The position numbers and the translations under genes were made by a program. DNA of 55,051 nt, taken from assembly GCA_903822205.1 (NCBI GenBank), contig CAIJOK010000144.1, positions 1 through 55,051 of the forward strand, given 5' to 3'. Numbering within the stretch: the first letter of the stretch is position 1; every line of letters starts with the position of its first letter. The notes below the pieces were generated by a model. That model had not been told where the DNA came from. It saw nothing but the letters and a program-made list of their open reading frames with translations, and did no database searches. The stretch comes from an uncultured beta proteobacterium (GTDB lineage Bacteria; Pseudomonadota; Gammaproteobacteria; Burkholderiales; Burkholderiaceae_C). This document shows positions 16,726 to 25,878 of the stretch, piece by piece.

Positions 16726-17313
16726 ATGGCTAACCGGACTGCCCTTCGGGAACTTCAGACACGCTTGGCCGCTCGCCTACAGGCTGCACGCGAAGAGACC
16801 GTGCTGGTGTCGTGGCTGGCTGTCAGGGCGGGGCCACACAAGCTCCTGTTTCCGCTAGCGCAGGCCGGAGAGATTTTTATGGTCACCCATATTGCCTCCG
16901 TCCCTTACGCAAGAGACTGGTTTGAAGGCGTTGTCAGCTTGCGTGGCGGTCTTTTTGGGGTGGTTGATGTGGCTGGTTTTCTGGCCGCCATGCTTACGCC
17001 AGGGGTTCCTTTTAGAGCGCGCCCTTTGTCAGCCCTGTCCAGTCTGGTGACATTCAACGAACACCTTGATCTGAATTGCGCCCTGTTGGTGGACGGCCTG
17101 GTGGGACTGCGCAGAGAAGATTCTTTTGTCAGTCAACAAGCGCCAGCGGAAGATATGCCAGATTACTATGGAAACTTGTTTGTAGATGCCAGTGGTGTGC
17201 CATGGCAAGAAATCAAGCTTCAAACCTTGTCCCAATGCTCCGAGTTTCTTGGTATTGGTATTGGTATTGGTATTGGTGCTGGTGCTGGTGTTGGCGCTGG
17301 TGTTGGCGCATAA
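16726..17313 (+). CDS. pilI: CheW-like adaptor PilI with a repeat-coded tail
   Basis: A 195-residue CheW-domain protein (residues ~25-170; VSLRGGLFGVVDVAGFL is the signature) linking the PilJ receptor to the ChpA kinase. The last 20 residues are Gly-Ile/Gly-Ala/Gly-Val, encoded by ten consecutive hexanucleotides (17251-17310). This is a length-variable low-complexity tail not expected in the family. Hexamer gain or loss keeps the frame. Confidence 0.9.
   Translation: MANRTALRELQTRLAARLQAAREETVLVSWLAVRAGPHKLLFPLAQAGEIFMVTHIASVPYARDWFEGVVSLRGGLFGVVDVAGFLAAMLTPGVPFRARPLSALSSLVTFNEHLDLNCALLVDGLVGLRREDSFVSQQAPAEDMPDYYGNLFVDASGVPWQEIKLQTLSQCSEFLGIGIGIGIGAGAGVGAGVGA
17251..17310 (+). repeat. Hexanucleotide repeat in pilI 3' end
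   Basis: Four exact GGTATT units, then six degenerate units (GGTGCT, GGTGCT, GGTGTT, GGCGCT, GGTGTT, GGCGCA), running directly into the stop codon. Confidence 0.95.
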
Positions 17314-17334
17314 ATTTTTACTGTAGGTCATGCA

Positions 17335-19599
17335 ATGGCTGTCGTTCATCAATTCAAAAACCTATTTTCAAGAAACGTACACGGTCGTGAACAAGATACC
17401 CACTTTAGTCTGGGTGATTCGGGTATTTCCATCTTGCAAAGCGACGAGGAAATCAAGTCAGCCCAGTCCGGTTACGGCACACTGTCTCGCAAACCGTCAC
17501 GGGCCGATACCCCCAAAACACGGGGTACGTCCGATCAGATCACGCTGCCGTTTCTAGGCGCAAAAGCAGTGGTACTGCATCAGCGCGTCCTGTCCATGAC
17601 ACTGGGACTGTCCCTGATACTGTTGACTGTGGTCACAGTTTTGGGACTCAACCAGTCTGAGCGGGTGGCACAACAACTGCACGCTGCCGGTCGAGCGCAG
17701 ACACACTCGCAACGCTTAGCCAAAGAAGTCACGCAAGCCCTCTTTGGACGGAGTCAGTCGTTTACGGATATGACCGAGAGTGCGCAAATTTTGTCCGATT
17801 CGGTTCGGGGAATGCGAACGAGCGATGCAGGGCGCTGGGTTCGCTTGTTCAACGTCGAAAGTCAGCCTTTGCTGGAGCGACTGACCCCCTTGCTCGACCG
17901 CACCGCAGCCAATGCCGCCACCTTCATGGCCCAAAAAAACAATTTGATCCAAGCCAATGGCGCTTTGCGGTTGATTACGCAACAGTCGGCTGACATGCTG
18001 AGCGCGGCTGATACCGTATTTGTCGCCAAACTTCAGCAAAACGTGCCTCAGGCAGAGTTGCTGGCGGCCCACCAGTTGGTGGTTTTGACACAGCGTATCA
18101 GCCGGTCTGCCAATCAATTGCTGACCATGGATGGGGTCGATCAAGATGCTGCTGGCTTGTTAGCCAAAGACCTGAAATTGTTTGGCGACATTCTGACCGG
18201 CCGTCAAGAAGGCAGTCCCGAGCTGCGTCTGTCGGTCAGTTCGGATGCCAAAATTCGCGATCAATTGAACACCCTGCAAAAGCTTCATGCGCAAAACCAA
18301 GCCCGCGCATCCAGTATTTTGGGCTACTTGCCCAGCCTGGTATCTGCCCGTGAAGCCCAGTTCGCCATTTTGACGGACAGTTCGCTCATTCGCCAAGAGC
18401 TTGAATCCCTCCAGGTGGCCCTGTCTTCGCACACCGATTTAAGCACTCTGGTGCTGATCATCCTGCTTTTGGCCGTCCTGCTGGCACTGCTCAGCGCAGC
18501 GGGGTTGTCGTATGTGCAACTGCAAGACAGTCGTCAGCGCCAAGTGGCAGCAGAGTCCTTGCAGCAGGAGGCCAGACATCATGAGCAAGAAGCCAAGCGT
18601 GTCAATGATGCCAATCAAGCCGCCATTTTGCGATTGATGAACGAGCTTCAAACCGTCGCAGAGGGTGACTTGACCCAAGAGGCCACCGTTACCGAGGACA
18701 TCACCGGAGCCATTGCAGACTCTGTGAATTACACCATCGAAGAACTTCGCTCTCTGGTGGGGCATGTCCAGAGCATGGCCGCCAGGGTGGCGCAGACCAC
18801 CTCAGATGTGGATGCCAATTCAACCGAGCTTTTGGCTGCGTCCAACGAACAGCTCCATGAAATTCGCGAGACCGGTCGCTCCGTGCTGGACATGGCCACG
18901 CGCATCAACCAAGTGTCCGTGCAAGCCCAGGAGTCTGCCCTGGTTGCCCGCCAATCCCTCAAGGCCGCCGATCTTGGCTTGCAGGCTGTGCAAAACTCCA
19001 TCGGCGGCATGAACACCATTCGTGACCAGATTCAGGAGACTTCCAAACGCATCAAGCGCCTGGGTGAGTCTTCACAGGAGATCGGTGAGATCACCGAACT
19101 GATTTCGGACATCACCGAACAAACCAATATCCTGGCGCTGAATGCAGCCATTCAGGCTGCATCAGCCGGAGATGCCGGGCGCGGATTTTCAGTGGTGGCC
19201 GAAGAGGTTCAACGTCTGGCTGAGCGCTCAGCCGATGCAGCTCGCCAGATAGCAGCGCTGGTCAAGGCCATTCAGACCGACACCCAGGATGCCACCGGTG
19301 CCATGGAACGCTCTACGCAAGGTGTCGTCGAAGGTGCCAAACTGTCTGACAACGCCGGTACAGCGCTGACCGAGATCGACCATGTATCACGACATCTGGC
19401 CGATCTGATCGAGCAGATTTCCTCATCCACCCTGCGTGAGGCCAAGCAAGCCAACGACATGGCCGGAAACATCCAGCATATTTTTGCTGTGACCGAGCAA
19501 ACCGTTGAGGGCACCCGGTCCACCGCCACCCAGGTTCGCAGCCTGTCCAAAATGGCCGAAGATCTGCGACAGTCCGTCGCACGATTCCGCATTGCCTGA
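17335..19599 (+). CDS. pilJ: Pilus methyl-accepting chemoreceptor PilJ
   Basis: A 754-residue inner-membrane receptor. A cytoplasmic N-terminal ~80 residues precede TM1 (~86-106), then a periplasmic PilJ domain with two helical repeats and TM2 (~371-394). A HAMP-like stretch (~395-450) leads to the signalling domain, whose hairpin tip reads ITEQTNILALNAAIQAASAG (from ~597) and matches the kinase-contact consensus. PilJ senses pilus- or surface-derived signals and controls ChpA through PilI. It lies 21 bp after pilI and 21 bp before chpA, in one operon. Confidence 0.95.
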   Translation: MAVVHQFKNLFSRNVHGREQDTHFSLGDSGISILQSDEEIKSAQSGYGTLSRKPSRADTPKTRGTSDQITLPFLGAKAVVLHQRVLSMTLGLSLILLTVVTVLGLNQSERVAQQLHAAGRAQTHSQRLAKEVTQALFGRSQSFTDMTESAQILSDSVRGMRTSDAGRWVRLFNVESQPLLERLTPLLDRTAANAATFMAQKNNLIQANGALRLITQQSADMLSAADTVFVAKLQQNVPQAELLAAHQLVVLTQRISRSANQLLTMDGVDQDAAGLLAKDLKLFGDILTGRQEGSPELRLSVSSDAKIRDQLNTLQKLHAQNQARASSILGYLPSLVSAREAQFAILTDSSLIRQELESLQVALSSHTDLSTLVLIILLLAVLLALLSAAGLSYVQLQDSRQRQVAAESLQQEARHHEQEAKRVNDANQAAILRLMNELQTVAEGDLTQEATVTEDITGAIADSVNYTIEELRSLVGHVQSMAARVAQTTSDVDANSTELLAASNEQLHEIRETGRSVLDMATRINQVSVQAQESALVARQSLKAADLGLQAVQNSIGGMNTIRDQIQETSKRIKRLGESSQEIGEITELISDITEQTNILALNAAIQAASAGDAGRGFSVVAEEVQRLAERSADAARQIAALVKAIQTDTQDATGAMERSTQGVVEGAKLSDNAGTALTEIDHVSRHLADLIEQISSSTLREAKQANDMAGNIQHIFAVTEQTVEGTRSTATQVRSLSKMAEDLRQSVARFRIA

Positions 19600-19620
19600 C
19601 CCTTGCCTGACTGACTTTCC

Positions 19621-22600
19621 ATGCAGACTTCTGTGGTTTCTGTGGCTTCCGTTGCCTTAGTCGCTCCAAGCGATTCACGTGATGCAGTTCTTCCTGACCT
19701 TGGGCCTATGGCGTGGGTTCTGGATGAACTTCAAAAGTCGCTTGACGGTGCCACCAAAGCCCTGCGCCGATTTGTCCGCGATGCTGAACTGGCAAGAGGC
19801 TCTGATATTGCAGCGCTGGATACCAGTCATTTGCGTATCGCCCGCCAGCAATTGCACCAGGCTGTCGGTGCCCTTGAGATGGTGGGGCTTGAGATACCGG
19901 CCAAAATGCTGCGGGCCATGGAGGCTCTGACGCAAAAATTTGTTCAGTCTCCGCAGTCATGCAGCGACATTGCCGCACAAAAGCTGGAGCGCGCCAGCTT
20001 TGCCTTGATTGACTATTTGTTTGGCCTGCTTAAGGGTCGGCAAACCTCATCGGTGGCCTTGTTTCCGCAGTACCGCAGCGTGCTGGAGTTGCTTGGCAGT
20101 GACCGCATTCATCCGGCTGACCTATGGGCATGCAACTGGCACTGGGCCGATGTACCCGTGCCGACATCGGTCGCCCCACTGTCTTACAACGACACGGTCC
20201 GAACGCACATCGACACTTACGTGCTCAACGTGGTCAAGACCGGCCATGTCCCCTCGGCCCATGCCATGCACGACATCAGCCTTGGCTTTGCGGCTGCGCA
20301 AACAGGGCTGCATGAGCGTGTCTTTTGGTGTTTGGCTGCAGCGTATTTTGAGGCTGTGGCGACCAACCGGTGTCCGTCTGACAACTACACCAAGCGTGCG
20401 GCATCGCAGATTCTGGCCCAGTACCGATCCCTGGCCAAGGGCGGCAGCGATGTGTCTGAGCGACTCTTGCAGGACTTGCTGTTTTTTTGTTCACGTGCCA
20501 CCCCTGACCCCACGCAAGCTGATGGCACACTGGTGGCTGTTCGTGCGGCCTATGGCCTGACCACCCCGTCCAACGCACGGGCGACCGATTACGAAACGCC
20601 GCAATATGGCCGTTTTGATCCTGCCTTGTTGGTGCAGGCACGCAAACGCATTGCAGCGCTGACCGAGACCTGGTCTGCACTGTCAGGGGGTGACACCAAC
20701 CGAATCAAAGCTTGCGCCGACCAGTTCAGCCTGGTCGCCGACTCCATCACCAAACTACACCCTGACGGTGCAGAGCTGGCGGCTTCGCTGTCGCGTTCCA
20801 TCGACAGCATCGTCCAGACAGGCCAGGCTCCGTCGCCGGCGCTGGCCATGGAGGTCGCCACAGCCGCGCTGTACCTTGAAGCAGCCTACGACGACATGGA
20901 CTCCTCCGACGAGACTCTGCTGGTGCGCTGCCACCATCTGGCGTTGCGTCTGGATCGTGTCATCGCGGGGGGGCAGCCTGAGCCTCTGGACACTTGGATG
21001 GAAGAGCTTTACCGCCGTGTGAGCGACCGTCAGACCATGGGTAGCGTGGTTGGTGAGCTGCGTACCGCACTGGGTGAGGTTGAAACCGCCCTGGATGCAT
21101 TTTTTCGCCAGCCTGATACGCCGTCATCGCTGCATGCTGTACCCGGCAAACTGGCCCAAATGCGCGGCGTATTTTCGGTTTTGGGTCTGGATCAGGCGGC
21201 CCTGGCAACCTTGCGCATGCGAAACCACGTTGAGCAGTTCTGGGTGGATGCCCCCTACGCCAAAGCTGATCAGTTTGGTGTCTTTGAAAAACTGGGCAAC
21301 AGCCTAGGCGCACTTGGATTTTTGGTCGATATGCTGGGTTACCAGCGCGAGCTGGCCAAAAAACTGTTTGTCTATGATGAGGATTTGGGCGAGTTCAAAT
21401 TTTTGACAGGCCGGCAAAAAACGCCGCTGGTCGCGCCCCCCGCGCCGCCAGCTTTCGTGCTGGACTTTCCGGATCCCCCATCTGGCGCGGCAGAAGTTCC
21501 TTCTGCGGCTGCCGTCTTGTCATTTGTGCCACCCCCCCCGCCAGACGATGAAGACGACAACCAAGAGCTGCGCGAGATTTTTCTGGAAGAGGCCACAGAG
21601 GTCATTCAAAATGGTCTTTTGGCTATCTCGGCACTGGCTGCCGATCCATCTGACACTGACCAGCAGATGACCTTGCGGCGGGCTTTTCACACCCTTAAAG
21701 GCAGTTCACGCATGGTGGGCCTAACCGAGTTTGGCGAGGCTGCCTGGTCATTTGAGCAGTTGCTCAATGCCTGGCTGCCTCAGCAAAAGCCTGTCAGCTC
21801 TGACATGTTGCAACTGACCCAAAAAGCCATGGATGGGTTTGGTCGTTGGGTCGCAGACATTGCAGCCAACACCGATCAACGCTGGGCTGCCCTGCCTTTT
21901 CGCCGTGCTGCGGACAGTTTGCGACTGGACAACGCGCCCATGGGTCTCTTGTTACCTGAAGATACCCCCCCTGACATCGCTCCACCCCCATCGGATGTCT
22001 CTGAGGCTGCAACGCCCCCCCAAGCCCCCGTTGTTGCTGTATCCGATACGATGCCAACAACCGGCGCGATGGAGGATGGGGATGAGGATGCCCAAGCCAC
22101 CGTGCCTGGTGACCTGTTTTTTGCATCTGTCCCGTCCGTATTACCCGTACCCATCGTCACAGAATTGTTAGATTTTTCGCAGCCAGGCTTCATGTGGCCC
22201 GACCTTGCACTGCCCCCCCCACCAGAGTCTTCGCCAGAGTCGCCGCCGACCCCAACACCGGCAACGGATCAACCGATGGATCAGGTCGATCAGGTAGATC
22301 AAATGGCTCAGGTGGATCAGGTCGATCGGGAAACTCAGGAAGATCAGTCGAGTTCACAGGCACAGCCACAGCCAGTCACCACAGACGAGGTCGATCTGTC
22401 TGACTTACCGCTCGATTTTGTCTTGCCTGATGCCAGGGATGTCTCCGAACAGCAGTCAGACTCCATCTCCTCGGCTGATGCCACAGATGCTGATGCCACG
22501 GATGCCACAGTTGCCACAAGTCTCACAGATGCCGTAGAGATAACCGACCCATCAGACGCTGATACGACCACATCCGAAGACCTTGATCTCAATTTGGACT

Positions 22601-25600
22601 TTGCGCCTGATTCCAGGTTTGCGCCTGACGACAAAGTGATCGGTACCTTGCGCATCGGCTTGGCACTCTACAACGTCTATCTGAACGAAGCCGAAGAATG
22701 GTCACAAAGGCTGTTGGGTGAGCTTGTCTTGTTGTCGATGCAGCCCAGACGGCCACTGTCTGACGCACCCGTGACATGGGCGCATTCGCTGGCCGGCAGC
22801 TCTGCCACCGTGGGCTTCATGGAGTTATCGGGGTTGGCGCGTGCTCTCGAACATGCGCTGCTGCATGTCCAATCGCGTGAGTTAGGCTTGTCTGAGCACC
22901 TGCCCGTGTTTGTCCAAGCCGCCCAAAACGCAAGGCACTTACTCCAACAGTTTGCGATAGGCATCCTGGAGTCGCCTGAACCTGCCTTGCTGTCGGCACT
23001 GCGGGACATTTTGGACATTGAACCTGCTACGGCGTTTGCGGTCGATCTGGACATGACGCTGGCGTATGACCCTGTCAGTCATGCTGGTACTGGTACTGAG
23101 GCTGATGCTGATGCTGATGCTGATACCCATTTCGCCGATGCAGACAATGCTTTGCCAGTCATTGATCTTGATATTGGCTTTGATCTGCTGTGGCCTGATC
23201 CTGCACCAAGCCCTGTGCCCGCAGCAGTGCCTGATGAACCGCCTGATGCACCGTCCGATGCACTGCCTCTTGTGCCCCCACCAGCCCCTGTTGCGGTAAC
23301 ACCGACCATGTTGGCGAACCTAGCGCCAGTCCAACCTGCACCACCACTTGACAGCGATGAACTGGATGCCTTCGATGTGCTGGACATCGATCTGTTTCCC
23401 ATCTTTGACGAAGAAGCCCAAGAACTCATGCCAAGGCTGAGTGCCGCTTTGCGGCAATGGTTGGCCTATCCAGGCGATGTGACAGCACGTCATGATGTCC
23501 TGCGGGTTTTGCATACCCTCAAAGGCAGTGCCCGTCTGGCCGGTGCCATGCGACTGGGTGAAATGGCGCACCACCTTGAATCTGCCGCCTTGCAGATCGC
23601 CGCTGATACCGCTACCGCACCACAGATTGATCCTTTGCTCACCCGCTTGGACCATCTTCAGAGCCATCTGGATACCTTGCGGCTCATGCCCATTCAGTCG
23701 ATGGTCTTACCAGAGGCTGAGCCTCGGTTGCCCGAGACGGTGGATGTGTTACCTGCTTCTGAGCAGACTGAGTTGGACCCCACCACCACCCCACCGGATG
23801 CAGCCACAGCCGCCCCAGTGCCGGAACTGCCGACACTGCCGACATCAAAAGCCTCCGCAGCAGCGTCACGCATACCGTCAACCGCCCCCACGGTGGGCAC
23901 TCGTCGCGCCTTGTCCCCCACGCTCAGAATTCGTTCCAACTTGCTGGATCGCATGGTCAATCAGGCCGGCGAAGTCATCATCACACGCACCCGGCTAGAG
24001 TCCCGTCTGGGCCAATTGCAGGGGTCTTTGGGTGATCTCAGCAGCAGTCTGGACCGCCTGCGAACCCAATTGCGAGACCTTGAATTGCAATCCGAATCGC
24101 AGATGCAATCGCGTTTGGCGCAGACCAAAGACCTGGCTAAAAGCTTTGATCCGCTTGAGTTTGATCGATTTACCCGGGTGCAAGAACTCACCCGCATGAT
24201 GGCCGAATCAGTCCACGATGTCGCCACCTTGCATCGCACCCTGCAACAGACCACCGCAGGCGTTGAAGACGACCTGATCGCACAGGCCCGCCAAACCCGC
24301 GAGCTTCAGCATGATCTGTTGCGAACCCGCATGGTTGAGTTTGAAAGCATCGCCGAGCGCCTGTATGGCGTGGTACGCCAGGCTGCCAAGGACACCGGCA
24401 GGCAAGTCAAACTCGACATCATGGGTGGTGCGCTTGAGATGGACCGCAGTGTGCTTGAGCGCATGGCCCCCTCGTTTGAGCACTTGTTGCGCAACGCAGT
24501 GGCCCATGGCATTGAGGATGCCCCCACCCGTGCCGCCGCCGGCAAGCCTGCGACAGGCAGCATCAGCATCATCTTGACGCACCAGGGCAATGATGTCAGT
24601 GTCAGCTTGAGCGATGACGGTGCCGGTCTCAACCTGGATCTGATTCGCGCCAAGGCCATCGCACTGGGGCACATCGCCCCTGACCAAGACTTGTCTGATG
24701 ATCAGATAGGTGATTTGATCTTTACGCCCGGGTTTTCTACTGCCGCCCGTGTGTCTGAACTTGCAGGACGCGGTGTGGGCACCGACGTGGTACGCACCGA
24801 GGTCCACGCTCTGGGTGGCCGAATTGAACTGAACACCCTGCGCGGGCAAGGCACTCGGTTCAATCTGGTCTTGCCGCTCACGACCGCTGTCACGCAGGTG
24901 GTGTTGTTGCGCATCGGCGACCTGGTGCTGGGGGTGCCCACCAATTTGGTGGAACTGGTTAAACGGGTGCCCAGGGCCGGTTTGGATACGGCCTATCAAT
25001 CCGGCCACTTTATGCACGATGGACACAGCTTGGCGTTTTATTGGGCGGGAGCATTGCTACAGATGTCAAGCACCAGCACGGACTCGGCTACCAGGTCTGC
25101 GTCCGTGGTGATCTGTCGCAGTGCAGGCCAACAAGTGGCCATGCACGTCGATGAGGTTCTGGGCAACCGTGAGGCTGTGGTTAAAAACCTGGGGCCACAG
25201 TTGTCACGCCTGCCTGGCCTGGCTGGCGTGACTGTGCTGGCATCAGGCGCAGTGGTCTTGATCTATAACCCCGTCGCACTGTCCACCATTTATGGTGACA
25301 AGGCACGCAGCTTTGGCAGATCCCTACCGGTTGATTCATCCGTTGACGCGCTGGCGCAACCACCAACCCATGCCGCTGCGTCTTTCGATCCCGCCCATGA
25401 GGTCAGTGCCGATCAGCCTCCGCTGATCCTGGTGGTCGATGACTCCATCACGGTGCGACGCGTCACGCAGCGTTTGCTCAAACGCGAAGGCTACCGTGTG
25501 GCCCTGGCCAACGACGGCTTGCATGCGCTTGAAGTCTTGCAAAACGAAAAGCCTGCGGTCGTTCTGTCCGATATCGAGATGCCCAGAATGGATGGGTTTG

Positions 25601-25812
25601 ACCTGGTGCGCAACCTTCGCCACAACCCCTATTGGGCCGATCTGCCGATCATCATGATCACGTCTCGCATTGCCCAAAAACACCGTGATTACGCACGTGA
25701 GCTTCAAGTCGATCATTACCTGGGCAAACCCTACCCTGAGGACCAACTGCTTGAACTCCTGCGCCAGTATTGCGCCGATACCACGGGTACCACGGCTGAT
25801 TCAGCCGATTAG
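19621..25812 (+). CDS. chpA: Chemosensory histidine kinase/response regulator ChpA (PilL)
   Basis: A 2063-residue multidomain CheA that phosphorylates PilG and PilH. An N-terminal helical FimL-like region (~1-600) is followed by three Hpt domains with intact His: H690 in FHTLKGSSR, H1055 in AHSLAGSS, H1298 in LHTLKGSAR. Then come dimerisation (~1440-1580), HATPase (HLLRNAVAHG, SDDGAGLNLD, GRGVGTDVVRTEV), CheW-like (~1750-1900) and receiver domains (~1935-2055, phospho-Asp D1984 in LSDIEMPRMDG). The Hpt domains are joined by long acidic Pro/Asp/Ala-rich linkers, one with a VDQ repeat and one with an AD repeat. Family members have up to eight phosphotransfer domains, so this is a mid-sized form. 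Confidence 0.95.
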   Translation: MQTSVVSVASVALVAPSDSRDAVLPDLGPMAWVLDELQKSLDGATKALRRFVRDAELARGSDIAALDTSHLRIARQQLHQAVGALEMVGLEIPAKMLRAMEALTQKFVQSPQSCSDIAAQKLERASFALIDYLFGLLKGRQTSSVALFPQYRSVLELLGSDRIHPADLWACNWHWADVPVPTSVAPLSYNDTVRTHIDTYVLNVVKTGHVPSAHAMHDISLGFAAAQTGLHERVFWCLAAAYFEAVATNRCPSDNYTKRAASQILAQYRSLAKGGSDVSERLLQDLLFFCSRATPDPTQADGTLVAVRAAYGLTTPSNARATDYETPQYGRFDPALLVQARKRIAALTETWSALSGGDTNRIKACADQFSLVADSITKLHPDGAELAASLSRSIDSIVQTGQAPSPALAMEVATAALYLEAAYDDMDSSDETLLVRCHHLALRLDRVIAGGQPEPLDTWMEELYRRVSDRQTMGSVVGELRTALGEVETALDAFFRQPDTPSSLHAVPGKLAQMRGVFSVLGLDQAALATLRMRNHVEQFWVDAPYAKADQFGVFEKLGNSLGALGFLVDMLGYQRELAKKLFVYDEDLGEFKFLTGRQKTPLVAPPAPPAFVLDFPDPPSGAAEVPSAAAVLSFVPPPPPDDEDDNQELREIFLEEATEVIQNGLLAISALAADPSDTDQQMTLRRAFHTLKGSSRMVGLTEFGEAAWSFEQLLNAWLPQQKPVSSDMLQLTQKAMDGFGRWVADIAANTDQRWAALPFRRAADSLRLDNAPMGLLLPEDTPPDIAPPPSDVSEAATPPQAPVVAVSDTMPTTGAMEDGDEDAQATVPGDLFFASVPSVLPVPIVTELLDFSQPGFMWPDLALPPPPESSPESPPTPTPATDQPMDQVDQVDQMAQVDQVDRETQEDQSSSQAQPQPVTTDEVDLSDLPLDFVLPDARDVSEQQSDSISSADATDADATDATVATSLTDAVEITDPSDADTTTSEDLDLNLDFAPDSRFAPDDKVIGTLRIGLALYNVYLNEAEEWSQRLLGELVLLSMQPRRPLSDAPVTWAHSLAGSSATVGFMELSGLARALEHALLHVQSRELGLSEHLPVFVQAAQNARHLLQQFAIGILESPEPALLSALRDILDIEPATAFAVDLDMTLAYDPVSHAGTGTEADADADADTHFADADNALPVIDLDIGFDLLWPDPAPSPVPAAVPDEPPDAPSDALPLVPPPAPVAVTPTMLANLAPVQPAPPLDSDELDAFDVLDIDLFPIFDEEAQELMPRLSAALRQWLAYPGDVTARHDVLRVLHTLKGSARLAGAMRLGEMAHHLESAALQIAADTATAPQIDPLLTRLDHLQSHLDTLRLMPIQSMVLPEAEPRLPETVDVLPASEQTELDPTTTPPDAATAAPVPELPTLPTSKASAAASRIPSTAPTVGTRRALSPTLRIRSNLLDRMVNQAGEVIITRTRLESRLGQLQGSLGDLSSSLDRLRTQLRDLELQSESQMQSRLAQTKDLAKSFDPLEFDRFTRVQELTRMMAESVHDVATLHRTLQQTTAGVEDDLIAQARQTRELQHDLLRTRMVEFESIAERLYGVVRQAAKDTGRQVKLDIMGGALEMDRSVLERMAPSFEHLLRNAVAHGIEDAPTRAAAGKPATGSISIILTHQGNDVSVSLSDDGAGLNLDLIRAKAIALGHIAPDQDLSDDQIGDLIFTPGFSTAARVSELAGRGVGTDVVRTEVHALGGRIELNTLRGQGTRFNLVLPLTTAVTQVVLLRIGDLVLGVPTNLVELVKRVPRAGLDTAYQSGHFMHDGHSLAFYWAGALLQMSSTSTDSATRSASVVICRSAGQQVAMHVDEVLGNREAVVKNLGPQLSRLPGLAGVTVLASGAVVLIYNPVALSTIYGDKARSFGRSLPVDSSVDALAQPPTHAAASFDPAHEVSADQPPLILVVDDSITVRRVTQRLLKREGYRVALANDGLHALEVLQNEKPAVVLSDIEMPRMDGFDLVRNLRHNPYWADLPIIMITSRIAQKHRDYARELQVDHYLGKPYPEDQLLELLRQYCADTTGTTADSAD
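22275..22332 (+). repeat. 9-bp repeat coding a VDQ linker in chpA
   Basis: Degenerate GATCAGGT(C/A/G) units encode MDQVDQVDQMAQVDQVDR in a disordered linker between Hpt domains 1 and 2. Confidence 0.85.
23101..23124 (+). repeat. Hexanucleotide repeat coding an Ala-Asp tract in chpA
   Basis: GCTGAT is repeated four times exactly, in the linker between Hpt domains 2 and 3. Two GGTACT units lie just upstream. Confidence 0.9.
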
Positions 25813-25878
25813 TCTCGCGATAACGCTCGTCAATAGGGCATTGTTTGCTATCACGATGATACTAATTCTGTAATATCT

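Noticed and set aside
24208-25026. Long antisense frames within chpA, the restriction gene and the atp genes
   Set aside because: They are shadows of GC-biased codon usage in genes with clear domain motifs on the other strand.
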